Positions 25,832-34,197 of a DNA stretch of 58,940 nucleotides are shown here, piece by piece. Source of the stretch: an uncultured Dokdonia sp. (lineage in GTDB: Bacteria > Bacteroidota > Bacteroidia > Flavobacteriales > Flavobacteriaceae); assembly GCF_937910895.1 (NCBI RefSeq), contig NZ_CALEMI010000076.1:1-58940 (forward strand). Direction: 5' to 3'. Positions within the stretch are counted from its first letter, which is position 1; each line of letters starts with the position of its first letter. The notes beneath the pieces were generated by a model that saw only the letters and a list, made by a program, of their open reading frames with translations, was not told where the DNA came from and made no database searches. The position numbers and the translations under genes are program-made.

Positions 25832-26008
25832 ATGAAAAATTTAATCTCTTTAGGTAGATACCTAACAAACAAAGAAAAGAAATTAATAAATGGAGGTGAT
25901 TCTCTGCGTAATGAAAATTTTGACATAGAGAATAGGAGTACACGCTCAGGAGCTCCAGGAGCTGGGACCAATATAAGAATTAGAGGTATAGGGAGTCCCT
26001 GTTGTTGA
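25832..26008 (+). CDS. 58-residue double-glycine leader peptide with SusC-plug-like tail
   Basis: The ATG at 25832 opens a 58-codon frame to a TGA at 26006-26008. The leader MKNLISLGRYLTNKEKKLIN ends in GG (21-22) and looks like the ComC/bacteriocin-type double-glycine leaders seen in flavobacteria, which are cut by peptidase-containing ABC transporters. The predicted mature part is about 36 residues, starting DSLRNENFDIENRSTR. Its tail, SGAPGAGTNIRIRGIGS followed by PCC, closely resembles the plug-domain signature of SusC/RagA-type TonB-dependent transporters (as I recall, GAPGA-x-TSIRIRG-x-GS). The gene stands alone between the omega-amidase gene and a convergent lipoprotein gene. No exporter, modifying enzyme or immunity gene is visible nearby. 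It could be a secreted peptide that mimics the plug; a decayed fragment is less likely because leader and stop are intact. Confidence 0.7.
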   Translation: MKNLISLGRYLTNKEKKLINGGDSLRNENFDIENRSTRSGAPGAGTNIRIRGIGSPCC

Positions 26009-26058
26009 TAATGAAGTAATCAACTCTCTTTTTAAAGATTGAGATAATTGACACTTAT

Positions 26059-27693
26059 TTAATCTTTAAGTTCAAGCGCCTTTATAAGAGACCAACTCGC
26101 ATTTACTTCAATGTCTTCTCCAAAATGAATGACTTTTTCTGGCTGTCTTTTTTCGAGATAGTTTCCTGTATCATATACCTTATTGCCATTTTTATCTTCT
26201 ATGATTTGGATAAGATAGGTAGCAGGTTTTAAGGTGTTAAAGTCAAATACTGTCTCACTTGTTGTATATCGTTCTTGTATTACTTCTCCTTTCAAATCAG
26301 TAAGTTGAATAATATAAGGAAAGTTTTTTGCATTCGTTAAAGTGAATCTGATATTGCCATAATCAGATAGCTCTTTTGTATTTGTTGTAAATGATAGTGA
26401 ATCATTTATAGCTCCAAAAAAATCTGTCATCGCACCAGGTAATGCTGTAATAGTATATTTGGATTTTTCTTCGGTTTTAAAGGTTAAAGAGATATTTGTA
26501 TTTCTTTCAGATAAAAGGAGTGTGTAGTCGATAGGAATAGAATCTTTAACCACACGAATAAGGCTATCTTTTATAGTCTCTAAAGGAATATTACTTTTTA
26601 TTTCAAAAGGTGTATTAAGCACCATCGTTCTTCCAGTTTTTGAAGTAAAACGTAAAGAATCTGCTTTAGGTGTCCGTAGTTTTGCCACTAGGGTATCTAT
26701 ATATCTAGGACCTTTTACTTTAAAAACAAGAGAGTCTATTTCTGGCTTAGGATCAAACCAATAGTATAAGGTATCCGTATTGGTTTTTCGAGAAATCGTA
26801 GATCTAAAATCTGGAATGGTCTCTGTAAGTAAGTCAATAGAAATACTGTCTACAGGGCCTGAAATGCCAAACGTTATTCTATTAGATCCTGAGTGTCTAG
26901 GACGAGATGATTTAGTTTCTAGAACTTCTTTAAATAGTTTTAGCGTATAACTACTATCACTTGGGACAGTTATAAATTGCTTTAAAAAAGCAATTTTGTC
27001 TTTATTAGGTTGAAAGGTGAAATTTGCATCTTCGTCCTTCATCGCTATAAGCATATACTCGCCTTCTTTTATATTTCCTATTTCAAAGGAAGTAAGACTA
27101 TCTAATGTGTTTGTTACATATCTTGGACGCTCATTGTAAATGATAGAATCTGTAAACGTACTATCTACTGTATATAGCATGACCGACACAAAATTATCGG
27201 GCTTACTTTTTAGCTCGTCTATAATGACTCCTTTGACCGTGAGACTATCTATATAATCTCCTGTGGAAAACACATATTTGAAATAAGAAAATGGATTGCT
27301 TTCATTGTTATCTACAATACTTTGTCCAAAATTAAATACATAAGTCGTATTAGGTTCTAGAGTGTCTTTAATTTCAATATTCACATATTTAGACGCAGAC
27401 CCTTGAGGAGAAATAACACTATTTTCAAGAGGTGGAGAGATAATCAGTTGTTTTTGATAGTCTTTAAGCTTGATATATTCATCAAAATAAATACGAATTC
27501 GATTCCCTTCAAAATTGGTAGTATAGTTAGGTGGCTCAGATTTAATAAATACAGGAGGGATACTGTCTTTTAGACCTCCAGTAGGAGAACCTCTCTTTGC
27601 ACAATTCACCAAAGTAAGCGACATAAACGCGATTACTCCAAGATAATAAAGGCACTTTTTTATTTTCAAAATGTATATAGATGTCGTATTCAT
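26059..27693 (-). CDS. Ig-like domain lipoprotein
   Basis: The start at 27693 (MNTTSIYIL) gives 544 residues with a signal peptide and lipobox LTLVNC (Cys about 31). The mature protein opens KRGSPTGGLKDSIPPVF, then RIRIYFDEYIKLKD and PNTTYVFNFGQSIVDNNE, matching the bacterial Ig-like (Big_5) domain proteins common in Bacteroidota. Later beta-rich repeats end with YLIQIIEDKNGNKVYDTGNY. It is probably a surface or outer-membrane lipoprotein of unknown role. A near-consensus -7 (TTTCTTTG) just before the start suggests a short leader. The gene is downstream of comF on the same strand. Confidence 0.8.
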   Translation of the reverse strand: MNTTSIYILKIKKCLYYLGVIAFMSLTLVNCAKRGSPTGGLKDSIPPVFIKSEPPNYTTNFEGNRIRIYFDEYIKLKDYQKQLIISPPLENSVISPQGSASKYVNIEIKDTLEPNTTYVFNFGQSIVDNNESNPFSYFKYVFSTGDYIDSLTVKGVIIDELKSKPDNFVSVMLYTVDSTFTDSIIYNERPRYVTNTLDSLTSFEIGNIKEGEYMLIAMKDEDANFTFQPNKDKIAFLKQFITVPSDSSYTLKLFKEVLETKSSRPRHSGSNRITFGISGPVDSISIDLLTETIPDFRSTISRKTNTDTLYYWFDPKPEIDSLVFKVKGPRYIDTLVAKLRTPKADSLRFTSKTGRTMVLNTPFEIKSNIPLETIKDSLIRVVKDSIPIDYTLLLSERNTNISLTFKTEEKSKYTITALPGAMTDFFGAINDSLSFTTNTKELSDYGNIRFTLTNAKNFPYIIQLTDLKGEVIQERYTTSETVFDFNTLKPATYLIQIIEDKNGNKVYDTGNYLEKRQPEKVIHFGEDIEVNASWSLIKALELKD

Positions 27694-27800
27694 GAATGTA
27701 GCAAAGAAACAACTAATTTTTAGCCAAACGAAATACTTATTAGTGAAACCTAATGTTGAGAAGTCTGTAAGACGCACTCAACATTGTGAGTTGAACTAAT

Positions 27801-27823
27801 CCCGCTTTTCAGCGGGTTTTCTT
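27801..27823 (+). terminator. Hairpin CCCGCT/AGCGGG with following T-rich tract
   Basis: CCCGCT-TTTC-AGCGGG is followed by TTTTCTT on the plus strand. It lies between comF and the Ig-like lipoprotein gene, both on the minus strand, where it lacks a T run, so its orientation is puzzling. Confidence 0.45.
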
Positions 27824-27852
27824 AATCGTATTTTAACTCTGTATTTAATCAT

Positions 27853-28533
27853 TTATTGCGCTATTGCCATCGTTGCGATACTTAACTTTATTTTAGGGAT
27901 TTTAAGCAATTGTAAGGCACATGCTTCTAGTGTAGCGCCTGTCGTAAGAATATCATCTACGAGTAGAATATGTTTTCCTGCAAGCGTTTGGTTTTCGGTA
28001 ATTGAAAACGCATCCAATATTTCATCACTTCGAGAAAAACGACCTTTGAAAACTTGTGTTTTTGTGTTTTTTGATTTGATTAAAACATGACCGACATGAC
28101 TGGCTTCCAAATGTTTTGACAATGCAATCGCAAATCCAGTGACTTGATTATATCCGCGTTTTTTTCTTTTTTTTGGATGTATAGGCACAGGGATTACCAC
28201 ATCTATATTCTGATAGGCAGGTAATTGAGCTAGTTCTTGCCCTAGCCAATCACCCAAAAAAGCACTAATTTCTTCTTGACCTCTGTATTTGAGATTATGT
28301 AACAGCGCTTGGACAGGACCTTTCTTTTCAAAATAAAACAATGCCGTAGCCTGCTCTAGTAAAATACGACCATAAAATACTTTTTGAATAAGCGCATCGT
28401 TATACACATGAGATTGAGTAAGTGGTAAGTGATGCCTGCAACGTGTACAAATCATATATTCTGATGCCTGTAAGCTTTCAGAACATCCGTGGCAAGCTTT
28501 TGGAAATAAAAAATAGCGGAGTGATTGCAACAT
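27853..28533 (-). CDS. ComF family protein (phosphoribosyltransferase-like)
   Basis: The 226-residue protein has an N-terminal zinc-ribbon-like set of cysteines (CHGC near 14-17 and CTRC near 29-32). It continues with a PRTase-like fold with VIPVPIHPKKRKKRGYNQ and the PRPP-binding loop ILLVDDILTTGATLEA (about 188-203). ComF proteins take part in DNA uptake or recombination in naturally competent bacteria; the molecular step is unclear. No other competence genes are in the window. It is likely the first gene of a two-gene unit with the lipoprotein. Confidence 0.9.
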   Translation of the reverse strand: MLQSLRYFLFPKACHGCSESLQASEYMICTRCRHHLPLTQSHVYNDALIQKVFYGRILLEQATALFYFEKKGPVQALLHNLKYRGQEEISAFLGDWLGQELAQLPAYQNIDVVIPVPIHPKKRKKRGYNQVTGFAIALSKHLEASHVGHVLIKSKNTKTQVFKGRFSRSDEILDAFSITENQTLAGKHILLVDDILTTGATLEACALQLLKIPKIKLSIATMAIAQ

Positions 28534-28587
28534 GCATTTGTTATTTTTTTTCTAATTTAACCCCTTTTCAAAGAATATAAAATTTCT

Positions 28588-29469
28588 ATGAGTACTAAAA
28601 GTACTAAAAACACACTTCTTTTACTGACCATACTGCTTTGTGTAGTTGTTCTAGGCTTAGGCGCATACACCGTAAAGTTTTATGGTGAGGTGCAAGAAAA
28701 CGAATCTCAACTTAAAGAAGAAAAAGCATTTATTGAACAAGAACTCAAGGAAGAAATAAAAAGATATAACGAAGTATTATCTGAAAAAAACATCCTAGAA
28801 AATGAGCTCTCTGATGCAAAAGAACACTTAGAAGATTTACAAAAACGCTTAGATAGCAATAAGATCACACAATCTATTGTAAGAGCGTATCGAATAGAAC
28901 TTACGAAGGTACGTCGTGAGAGAGAACTATTATTTAAACAAAATGATAGTCTTCTTAATGAAACAGAACGACTGGCAAAGCTCCAAGCAGAAACACAAGA
29001 TGCTCTGGAAAAGGCGACAAAAGCACAAAGCACCCTAGAAAACGATAACAAAGCCCTTATTGAAAAAATAAATATAGGAGCTCAAATTACAGCGAGTAAT
29101 CTCATTGTACGAGGCGTCATACAACGCAACAGCGGTAAGTTTTTAAATACCTCAAGAGCAAATCGAGCTAAAATGGTACGGATTTGTTATGAAGTAAATG
29201 AGAACAAACTAGCAAAAGCAGGTACCCTGAATTTCTTTGTACAAGTACTTAACGGTCAAGGAAAAATGATAGGTGTCCCCAGAGAAGAAAAACTTTCTAA
29301 TGGCGAAAGTATTCGCTTTAACTCACGTACATCTATTCCCTACAGTAATAAGCCTTTTAATGTATGCGAACTTGTGCTGCCAGTGCAAACTTTTGAAGAA
29401 GGAACCTATACCGTTAATGTGTTTCATGAAGACAGACTTTTGCTAACTTCGCCACTTGTCTTAAAATAA
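28588..29469 (+). CDS. Membrane-anchored coiled-coil protein of unknown function
   Basis: The 293-residue protein has one N-terminal membrane segment (about 9-30), a long charged coiled coil (about 32-165) rich in E, K and L, and a C-terminal beta-rich domain (about 170-293). That domain runs from NLIVRGVIQRNSGKFLNTSRA through VRICYEVNENKLA to YTVNVFHEDRLLL. I do not recognise the C-terminal domain; it looks like a small extracytoplasmic beta-sandwich. It diverges from comF with 54 bp between starts. Confidence 0.75.
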   Translation: MSTKSTKNTLLLLTILLCVVVLGLGAYTVKFYGEVQENESQLKEEKAFIEQELKEEIKRYNEVLSEKNILENELSDAKEHLEDLQKRLDSNKITQSIVRAYRIELTKVRRERELLFKQNDSLLNETERLAKLQAETQDALEKATKAQSTLENDNKALIEKINIGAQITASNLIVRGVIQRNSGKFLNTSRANRAKMVRICYEVNENKLAKAGTLNFFVQVLNGQGKMIGVPREEKLSNGESIRFNSRTSIPYSNKPFNVCELVLPVQTFEEGTYTVNVFHEDRLLLTSPLVLK

Positions 29470-29504
29470 CAGCACTTCAATTTCTTCAAATTAAGTGGTA
29501 TCCC

Positions 29505-29512
29505 TATTTTTG
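29505..29512 (+). promoter_or_regulatory. -7 promoter element upstream of glycyl-tRNA synthetase
   Basis: TATTTTTG lies 176 bp before the glycyl-tRNA synthetase start. The leader would contain a palindrome AAGGATATATCCTT (29556-29569) and a copy of the dispersed repeat. Confidence 0.45.
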
Positions 29513-29620
29513 CGATCTTATTAGTTTCATAAACCTAGTTTTTTAGATGGATGTTAAGGATATATCCTTGATGATAAGAAAATAAGAAGATACTCAGGTA
29601 ACGACTTGTAAAGGCATATA

Positions 29621-29636
29621 CGCTTTCGCGAAAGCG
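29621..29636. repeat. 16-bp palindrome, intergenic copy
   Basis: Perfect copy, 52 bp before the glycyl-tRNA synthetase start codon, preceded by ATATA. Confidence 0.95.
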
Positions 29637-29688
29637 TGTAAAGCAACAAAACAATAGAGCAACAGCACAAAGAAATACAAAATACATT

Positions 29689-31224
29689 ATGGCTAAGCAA
29701 GAAGATCAATTCAAGAAAGTAATCTCTCACGCAAAAGAATACGGGTATATTTTTGGGAGTAGTGAGATTTATGACGGATTAAGTGCCGTATATGATTATG
29801 GACAGAATGGCGTGGAGCTCAAAAAAAATATCCGGGAGTACTGGTGGAAAAGTATGGTCAATATGCACCAAAATATCGTAGGTCTTGATGCCGCAATATT
29901 TATGCATCCTACCACTTGGAAAGCCTCTGGTCACGTAGATGCTTTCAGTGATCCTTTGATTGATAATAAAGATTCAAAAAAGCGATATAGAGCTGATGTT
30001 CTGGTAGAGGATTATGCAGAAAAACTAAACCAAAAGGCAGAAAAGGAAATTGCCAAAGCAGCCAAATGTTTTGGAGATTCCTTTGATCGTGCTCAATTTG
30101 AAGCGACCAATCCGCGTGTATTGGGATATAGAGAAAAAATGAAAGCAGCTACGGGTCGGTTAGCAAAATCTTTGGATGCAGACGATCTAGCCGATGTAAA
30201 AGCACTTATTGAAGAGTTAGAAATTGTATGTCCGGTTTCTGGTTCAAAAAATTGGACAGATGTACGTCAGTTCAATTTGATGTTTGGAACCAAGTTAGGG
30301 GCTTCGGCAGAAACAGCAACCGATTTGTATTTACGCCCAGAAACAGCTCAAGGAATTTTTGTGAATTTTTTGAATGTGCAAAAAACGGGGCGCATGAAAA
30401 TTCCTTTTGGAATTGCGCAAACGGGAAAGGCTTTTAGAAATGAGATTGTTGCAAGACAATTTATCTTTCGTATGCGAGAATTTGAACAAATGGAAATGCA
30501 ATTTTTTGTGCGCCCAGGAGAAGAAATGAAATGGTATGAGTACTGGAAAGAAACAAGATTAAACTGGCATACATCCTTAGGGCTTGGAGAAGAGAACTAT
30601 CGTTTTCATGATCACGAAAAATTAGCACACTACGCAAACGCAGCGACAGATATTGAGTTTAATTTTCCATTTGGATTTAAAGAATTGGAAGGGATTCATT
30701 CCCGTACTGATTTTGACCTGAAAGCTCATGAAGAATTTTCGGGAAAGAAATTGCAATTTTTTGATCCAGAATTAAACGAAAGCTATGTGCCTTATGTGGT
30801 GGAGACTTCTATAGGTCTTGATCGTATGTTTTTGGCTGTTTTTTCAAATTCATTGCAAGAGGAGGAATTAGAAGATGGGAGCTCACGTGTAGTGCTTAAG
30901 TTACCAGCTATTTTGGCTCCAGTGAAAGTGGCGGTATTTCCATTAGTAAAAAAAGATGGATTACCAGAAATAGCAAAGAAGATTGTTGATGATTTGAAGT
31001 TTGATTTTAACGTGATCTACGACGAAAAAGATGCCGTAGGAAAGCGTTATAGACGTCAGGATGCTGCAGGAACTCCATTTTGCATTACAGTAGATCATGA
31101 CACAATAAAGGATCAAACGGTAACGATCCGTCACCGTGACTCTATGAAACAAGAGCGAATTGCTATTCAGGACATTAACGCAATTATTGAGCAACAGGTA
31201 AGTTTTAAGAGTTGGATATCTTAG
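29689..31224 (+). CDS. glyQS: Glycyl-tRNA synthetase, single-chain class II
   Basis: The 511-residue enzyme charges tRNA-Gly with glycine. It is the archaeal/eukaryotic-like alpha2 form, not the split alpha/beta form: SGHVDAFSDPLI near the N-terminus, LRPETAQGIFVNF, RNEIVARQFIFRMREFEQME (motif 2) and ETSIGLDRMFLAVF (motif 3). The C-terminal anticodon-binding domain covers about 400-500 (LAPVKVAVFPLV, YRRQDAAGTPFCITVD). Start ATG at 29689 fits family N-termini. It is probably transcribed alone from about 29520. Confidence 0.95.
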   Translation: MAKQEDQFKKVISHAKEYGYIFGSSEIYDGLSAVYDYGQNGVELKKNIREYWWKSMVNMHQNIVGLDAAIFMHPTTWKASGHVDAFSDPLIDNKDSKKRYRADVLVEDYAEKLNQKAEKEIAKAAKCFGDSFDRAQFEATNPRVLGYREKMKAATGRLAKSLDADDLADVKALIEELEIVCPVSGSKNWTDVRQFNLMFGTKLGASAETATDLYLRPETAQGIFVNFLNVQKTGRMKIPFGIAQTGKAFRNEIVARQFIFRMREFEQMEMQFFVRPGEEMKWYEYWKETRLNWHTSLGLGEENYRFHDHEKLAHYANAATDIEFNFPFGFKELEGIHSRTDFDLKAHEEFSGKKLQFFDPELNESYVPYVVETSIGLDRMFLAVFSNSLQEEELEDGSSRVVLKLPAILAPVKVAVFPLVKKDGLPEIAKKIVDDLKFDFNVIYDEKDAVGKRYRRQDAAGTPFCITVDHDTIKDQTVTIRHRDSMKQERIAIQDINAIIEQQVSFKSWIS

Positions 31225-31358
31225 TTAAAATACTATGCATACATAGTTAAAGTGGGTATTTGTAAGTCTTTTTTAGTTGTTTTTAAAAAGAATTTAAGTA
31301 AATTTATGAACTTTTTAACAAAAACTTTATACTAATTAGACTTAAAAAACTACACACA

Positions 31359-34013
31359 ATGAGTAAGTTCATGAAATTACTTGTAGTTGCATTATTAGCC
31401 TTTGGCTTTAGTGTTACTGCTCAAGAAAAGCACCAAGCTACAAGGCAAGGTACGATGGCTGCGCCGATACTAGTTCCTAGTATTGCAGACCAGATTAAAA
31501 ATGGTACTGTAAAGTATGCAGACAACACACCTCAGTTAGGGCATGCAAAAGGAAAAACAAGTAGTACGGTTATACCAGGAAAAGGTTTTCCAAAAGGAGT
31601 TGATCCTTTATTAGATTTACAACGTAATGCTGTACAAAGACGCATGAGAGCGCCTAATCTTGTATTCACAGCAGATATTTCACAAGCAACACCTTCTGAT
31701 CCAACAGGAGCGGTGGGAGTCAATCAATTTATGGGAGCTTGGAATAGTGCTTTTAGAATTTTTGATAAAAATGGTAACCCAGAATCAGCAGAACTTGCTT
31801 TGGGAACTATTTTTCCAGGAAACAATATTGGAGATCCAATTATCTTTTTTGATGCAGAGGCAGACAACGGAGCAGGAAACCCTAAAGGACGTTTTGTAAT
31901 CACAGAATTTGATAACAACCCTAATGGATTTAATGTAGCAGTATCTACAGGTCCAGATGCAATGACTTCGGCTTGGAATGTATATACAACAGGATTCGGA
32001 ACAGGTGCTTTTCCTGACTATACAAAATTTTCTGTATGGGGAGATTCTTATATAGTAACTGCAAACATAGGTGCTACAGAAAGAGTGTTTGCTGTTGAGC
32101 GTAACGAAATGTTACAAGGAAATCCAGCACAATTTGTAGGATTCCCTTTACCAGGGATCGCTACAAATGGTTTTTATAGCCCACAAGGATTTCATATTAC
32201 AGATGACCAGCATCCACCAGCAGGTACACCAGCACCTATCATCTATATGCAAGACGATGCATGGGGAGGAGTTCCAGCAGGATTTGATCATTTACAGATT
32301 TGGGAAGCGACTATTGATTGGGCAAACCCAGCAAATCACTCTATAGTATCAGCTCAAGAAATTCCAACAACAGCATTTGTTTCTGTTTTTGATGGAGGAA
32401 GTTTTTCTAACAGACCACAACCAGGAGGGCCAGATCTTGATGTATTGCAAGCAACGGTAATGAATCAAGTTCAATATAGAAGATTTGGAACTCATAATTC
32501 TGTAGTACTTAATTTCGTAATTAATGCATTAGGTACAACAGGAGAATTAGCAGGGATAAGATGGTATGAATTAAGACAACCAACTGGTGACGATACAGAG
32601 GATTGGGTAATCTTTCAAGAAGGAACCTATACTGCTCCTGACGGAAGAGATGCGTATTCTGGAAGTATGGTTATGAATTCAGAGGGAGATATTGCATTGG
32701 CATATTCTTCATCATCTTCAACAGATCAGATTTCTATACGTTATACAGGACGTCAAAGTACTGACGCTATCAATATTATGACATCTGCAGAAGAGCTTAT
32801 CGCTCAAAGTACAGCAGCAAATCCCTCTAATAGATTTGCAGATTATGTACAACTTACTGTGGATCCAGTAGATGATTCTTTTTGGCATATTGCAGAATAT
32901 TTTGAACCTACACGTCGTGATGTAGTAGCAAACTTCGAGTTATTAGAGCCAATGGCAGATGATATTGGAGTTTCAAGTATTGATAGCCCAACAGGCGGTG
33001 TTCTTTCAAATGCTGAGCCTATTACCATTTCTATTAGAAACTTTGGAAACAATGATATTACTGATCCTATGGTTCAGTACTCTATAGATGGTACAGATGC
33101 TCCAGCAGAAATGTACTCAGGTACAATTACAGCAGGTACTACAGAGTCATTCACATTTGCTACGCTTGCAGATCTTGGAACAGATGGTCAAACCTACGAG
33201 ATTGTGGCAACAACACTTCTTTCAGGAGATTCTAATACAGACAATGATTCTTCTACAGTAATGGTAACAAATTCTGTTGAATTATGTGAGCCAGTTTCTA
33301 ACTGTGCTGGATTTGACGATGGTGTTACATTATTACAATTAGCAGATCAAGATATTGCTGTAAACTGTGGTCCTACTGGATACAGTGACGATCGTGATAT
33401 CGTATTTACTTTTGATCCTGATGGACCTGATACTTTAGACGGTGTCTTACAGATGGGGTTTGCAGATTCTATTTTTGCGATTTGGATTGATGTAAATGAT
33501 AATGGTATTTTTGAGGCAGGTGAGGTTGTAGCAACAGAACAAGTAGCTACTGCAAACTCTGATTTTGCTTTTAGTTTAGACTTATCAGCGTTTACGGTAG
33601 CAGAATTAGCAGGAGAGCACACAATGCGTGTACGTGGTGAAGATGAAAGTACTGCTGGAGATGTATTAGATCCATGTGGTGATTTAGCTTTTGGTAGAAC
33701 AAATGATTATACTGCGTTCTTCGATGAATCATTAAGCGCTGCAGAAGAAGTATTTGAAGGATCGGATTTAGTGATTTCTACAACAGATAATAATCTTTTT
33801 GATATTAGCTTAACTACTGCTTTCGATGGTAGAACTGCTATTAGCGTATTTAACTTAGCTGGACAAAGATTGGCTTACAATAATCTTACCAGAGAAGGAA
33901 ATCAGTTCAATTATAATCTTGATATGTCTTATGCAGCAGCAGGAGTATATATTGTACAGTTTGATGCTATTGATGGTGGAAGTCCAGTAACCGCAAAAAT
34001 CTTAGTTAAGTAA
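31359..34013 (+). CDS. T9SS cargo protein with CARDB-like and GEVED-like domains (paralogue A)
   Basis: The 884-residue protein has a signal peptide (ending FSVTAQ, about 21) and a large N-terminal domain (about 95-520) with SQATPSDPTGAVGVNQFMGA. One CARDB-like beta-sandwich follows (about 530-635, DDIGVSSIDSPTGGVLSNAE), then a GEVED-like domain (about 645-790). Its final signature is FGRTNDYTA where YGEVEDYTV is usual, and DPCGD precedes it. A C-terminal type IX sorting domain (about 805-884, ISVFNLAGQRLAYN, AGVYIVQF, AKILVK) closes the protein. It should be secreted through the outer membrane and attached to the surface. The downstream gene is a paralogue with the same order and an extra CARDB domain. 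Confidence 0.85.
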   Translation: MSKFMKLLVVALLAFGFSVTAQEKHQATRQGTMAAPILVPSIADQIKNGTVKYADNTPQLGHAKGKTSSTVIPGKGFPKGVDPLLDLQRNAVQRRMRAPNLVFTADISQATPSDPTGAVGVNQFMGAWNSAFRIFDKNGNPESAELALGTIFPGNNIGDPIIFFDAEADNGAGNPKGRFVITEFDNNPNGFNVAVSTGPDAMTSAWNVYTTGFGTGAFPDYTKFSVWGDSYIVTANIGATERVFAVERNEMLQGNPAQFVGFPLPGIATNGFYSPQGFHITDDQHPPAGTPAPIIYMQDDAWGGVPAGFDHLQIWEATIDWANPANHSIVSAQEIPTTAFVSVFDGGSFSNRPQPGGPDLDVLQATVMNQVQYRRFGTHNSVVLNFVINALGTTGELAGIRWYELRQPTGDDTEDWVIFQEGTYTAPDGRDAYSGSMVMNSEGDIALAYSSSSSTDQISIRYTGRQSTDAINIMTSAEELIAQSTAANPSNRFADYVQLTVDPVDDSFWHIAEYFEPTRRDVVANFELLEPMADDIGVSSIDSPTGGVLSNAEPITISIRNFGNNDITDPMVQYSIDGTDAPAEMYSGTITAGTTESFTFATLADLGTDGQTYEIVATTLLSGDSNTDNDSSTVMVTNSVELCEPVSNCAGFDDGVTLLQLADQDIAVNCGPTGYSDDRDIVFTFDPDGPDTLDGVLQMGFADSIFAIWIDVNDNGIFEAGEVVATEQVATANSDFAFSLDLSAFTVAELAGEHTMRVRGEDESTAGDVLDPCGDLAFGRTNDYTAFFDESLSAAEEVFEGSDLVISTTDNNLFDISLTTAFDGRTAISVFNLAGQRLAYNNLTREGNQFNYNLDMSYAAAGVYIVQFDAIDGGSPVTAKILVK

Positions 34014-34038
34014 GGATAACTTTCATAAAACTAATATG

Positions 34039-34073
34039 AAAATCCTCGTCTTCATAAAAGACGGGGATTTTTG
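34039..34073 (+). terminator. Terminator of paralogue A
   Basis: AAATCCTCGTCTT pairs with AAGACGGGGATTT (one G-T), followed by a T run; it separates the two paralogues into individual transcripts. Confidence 0.8.
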
Positions 34074-34197
34074 TTTTTAATAATCTATACGTTTGTGTAT
34101 CCCATAGATACTTTCTTAAAGTATTAATGAAATCTTAATATATATGATTTTTTTTTGATACTTTTAACATATATAAATCCTATTAAAACAATATATT

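Noticed and set aside
29556-29569. Perfect 14-bp palindrome AAGGATATATCCTT in the glycyl-tRNA synthetase leader, considered as an operator or T-box-like control
   Set aside because: Single copy, no T-box features, and T-boxes are not expected in Bacteroidota; recorded only as part of the leader.
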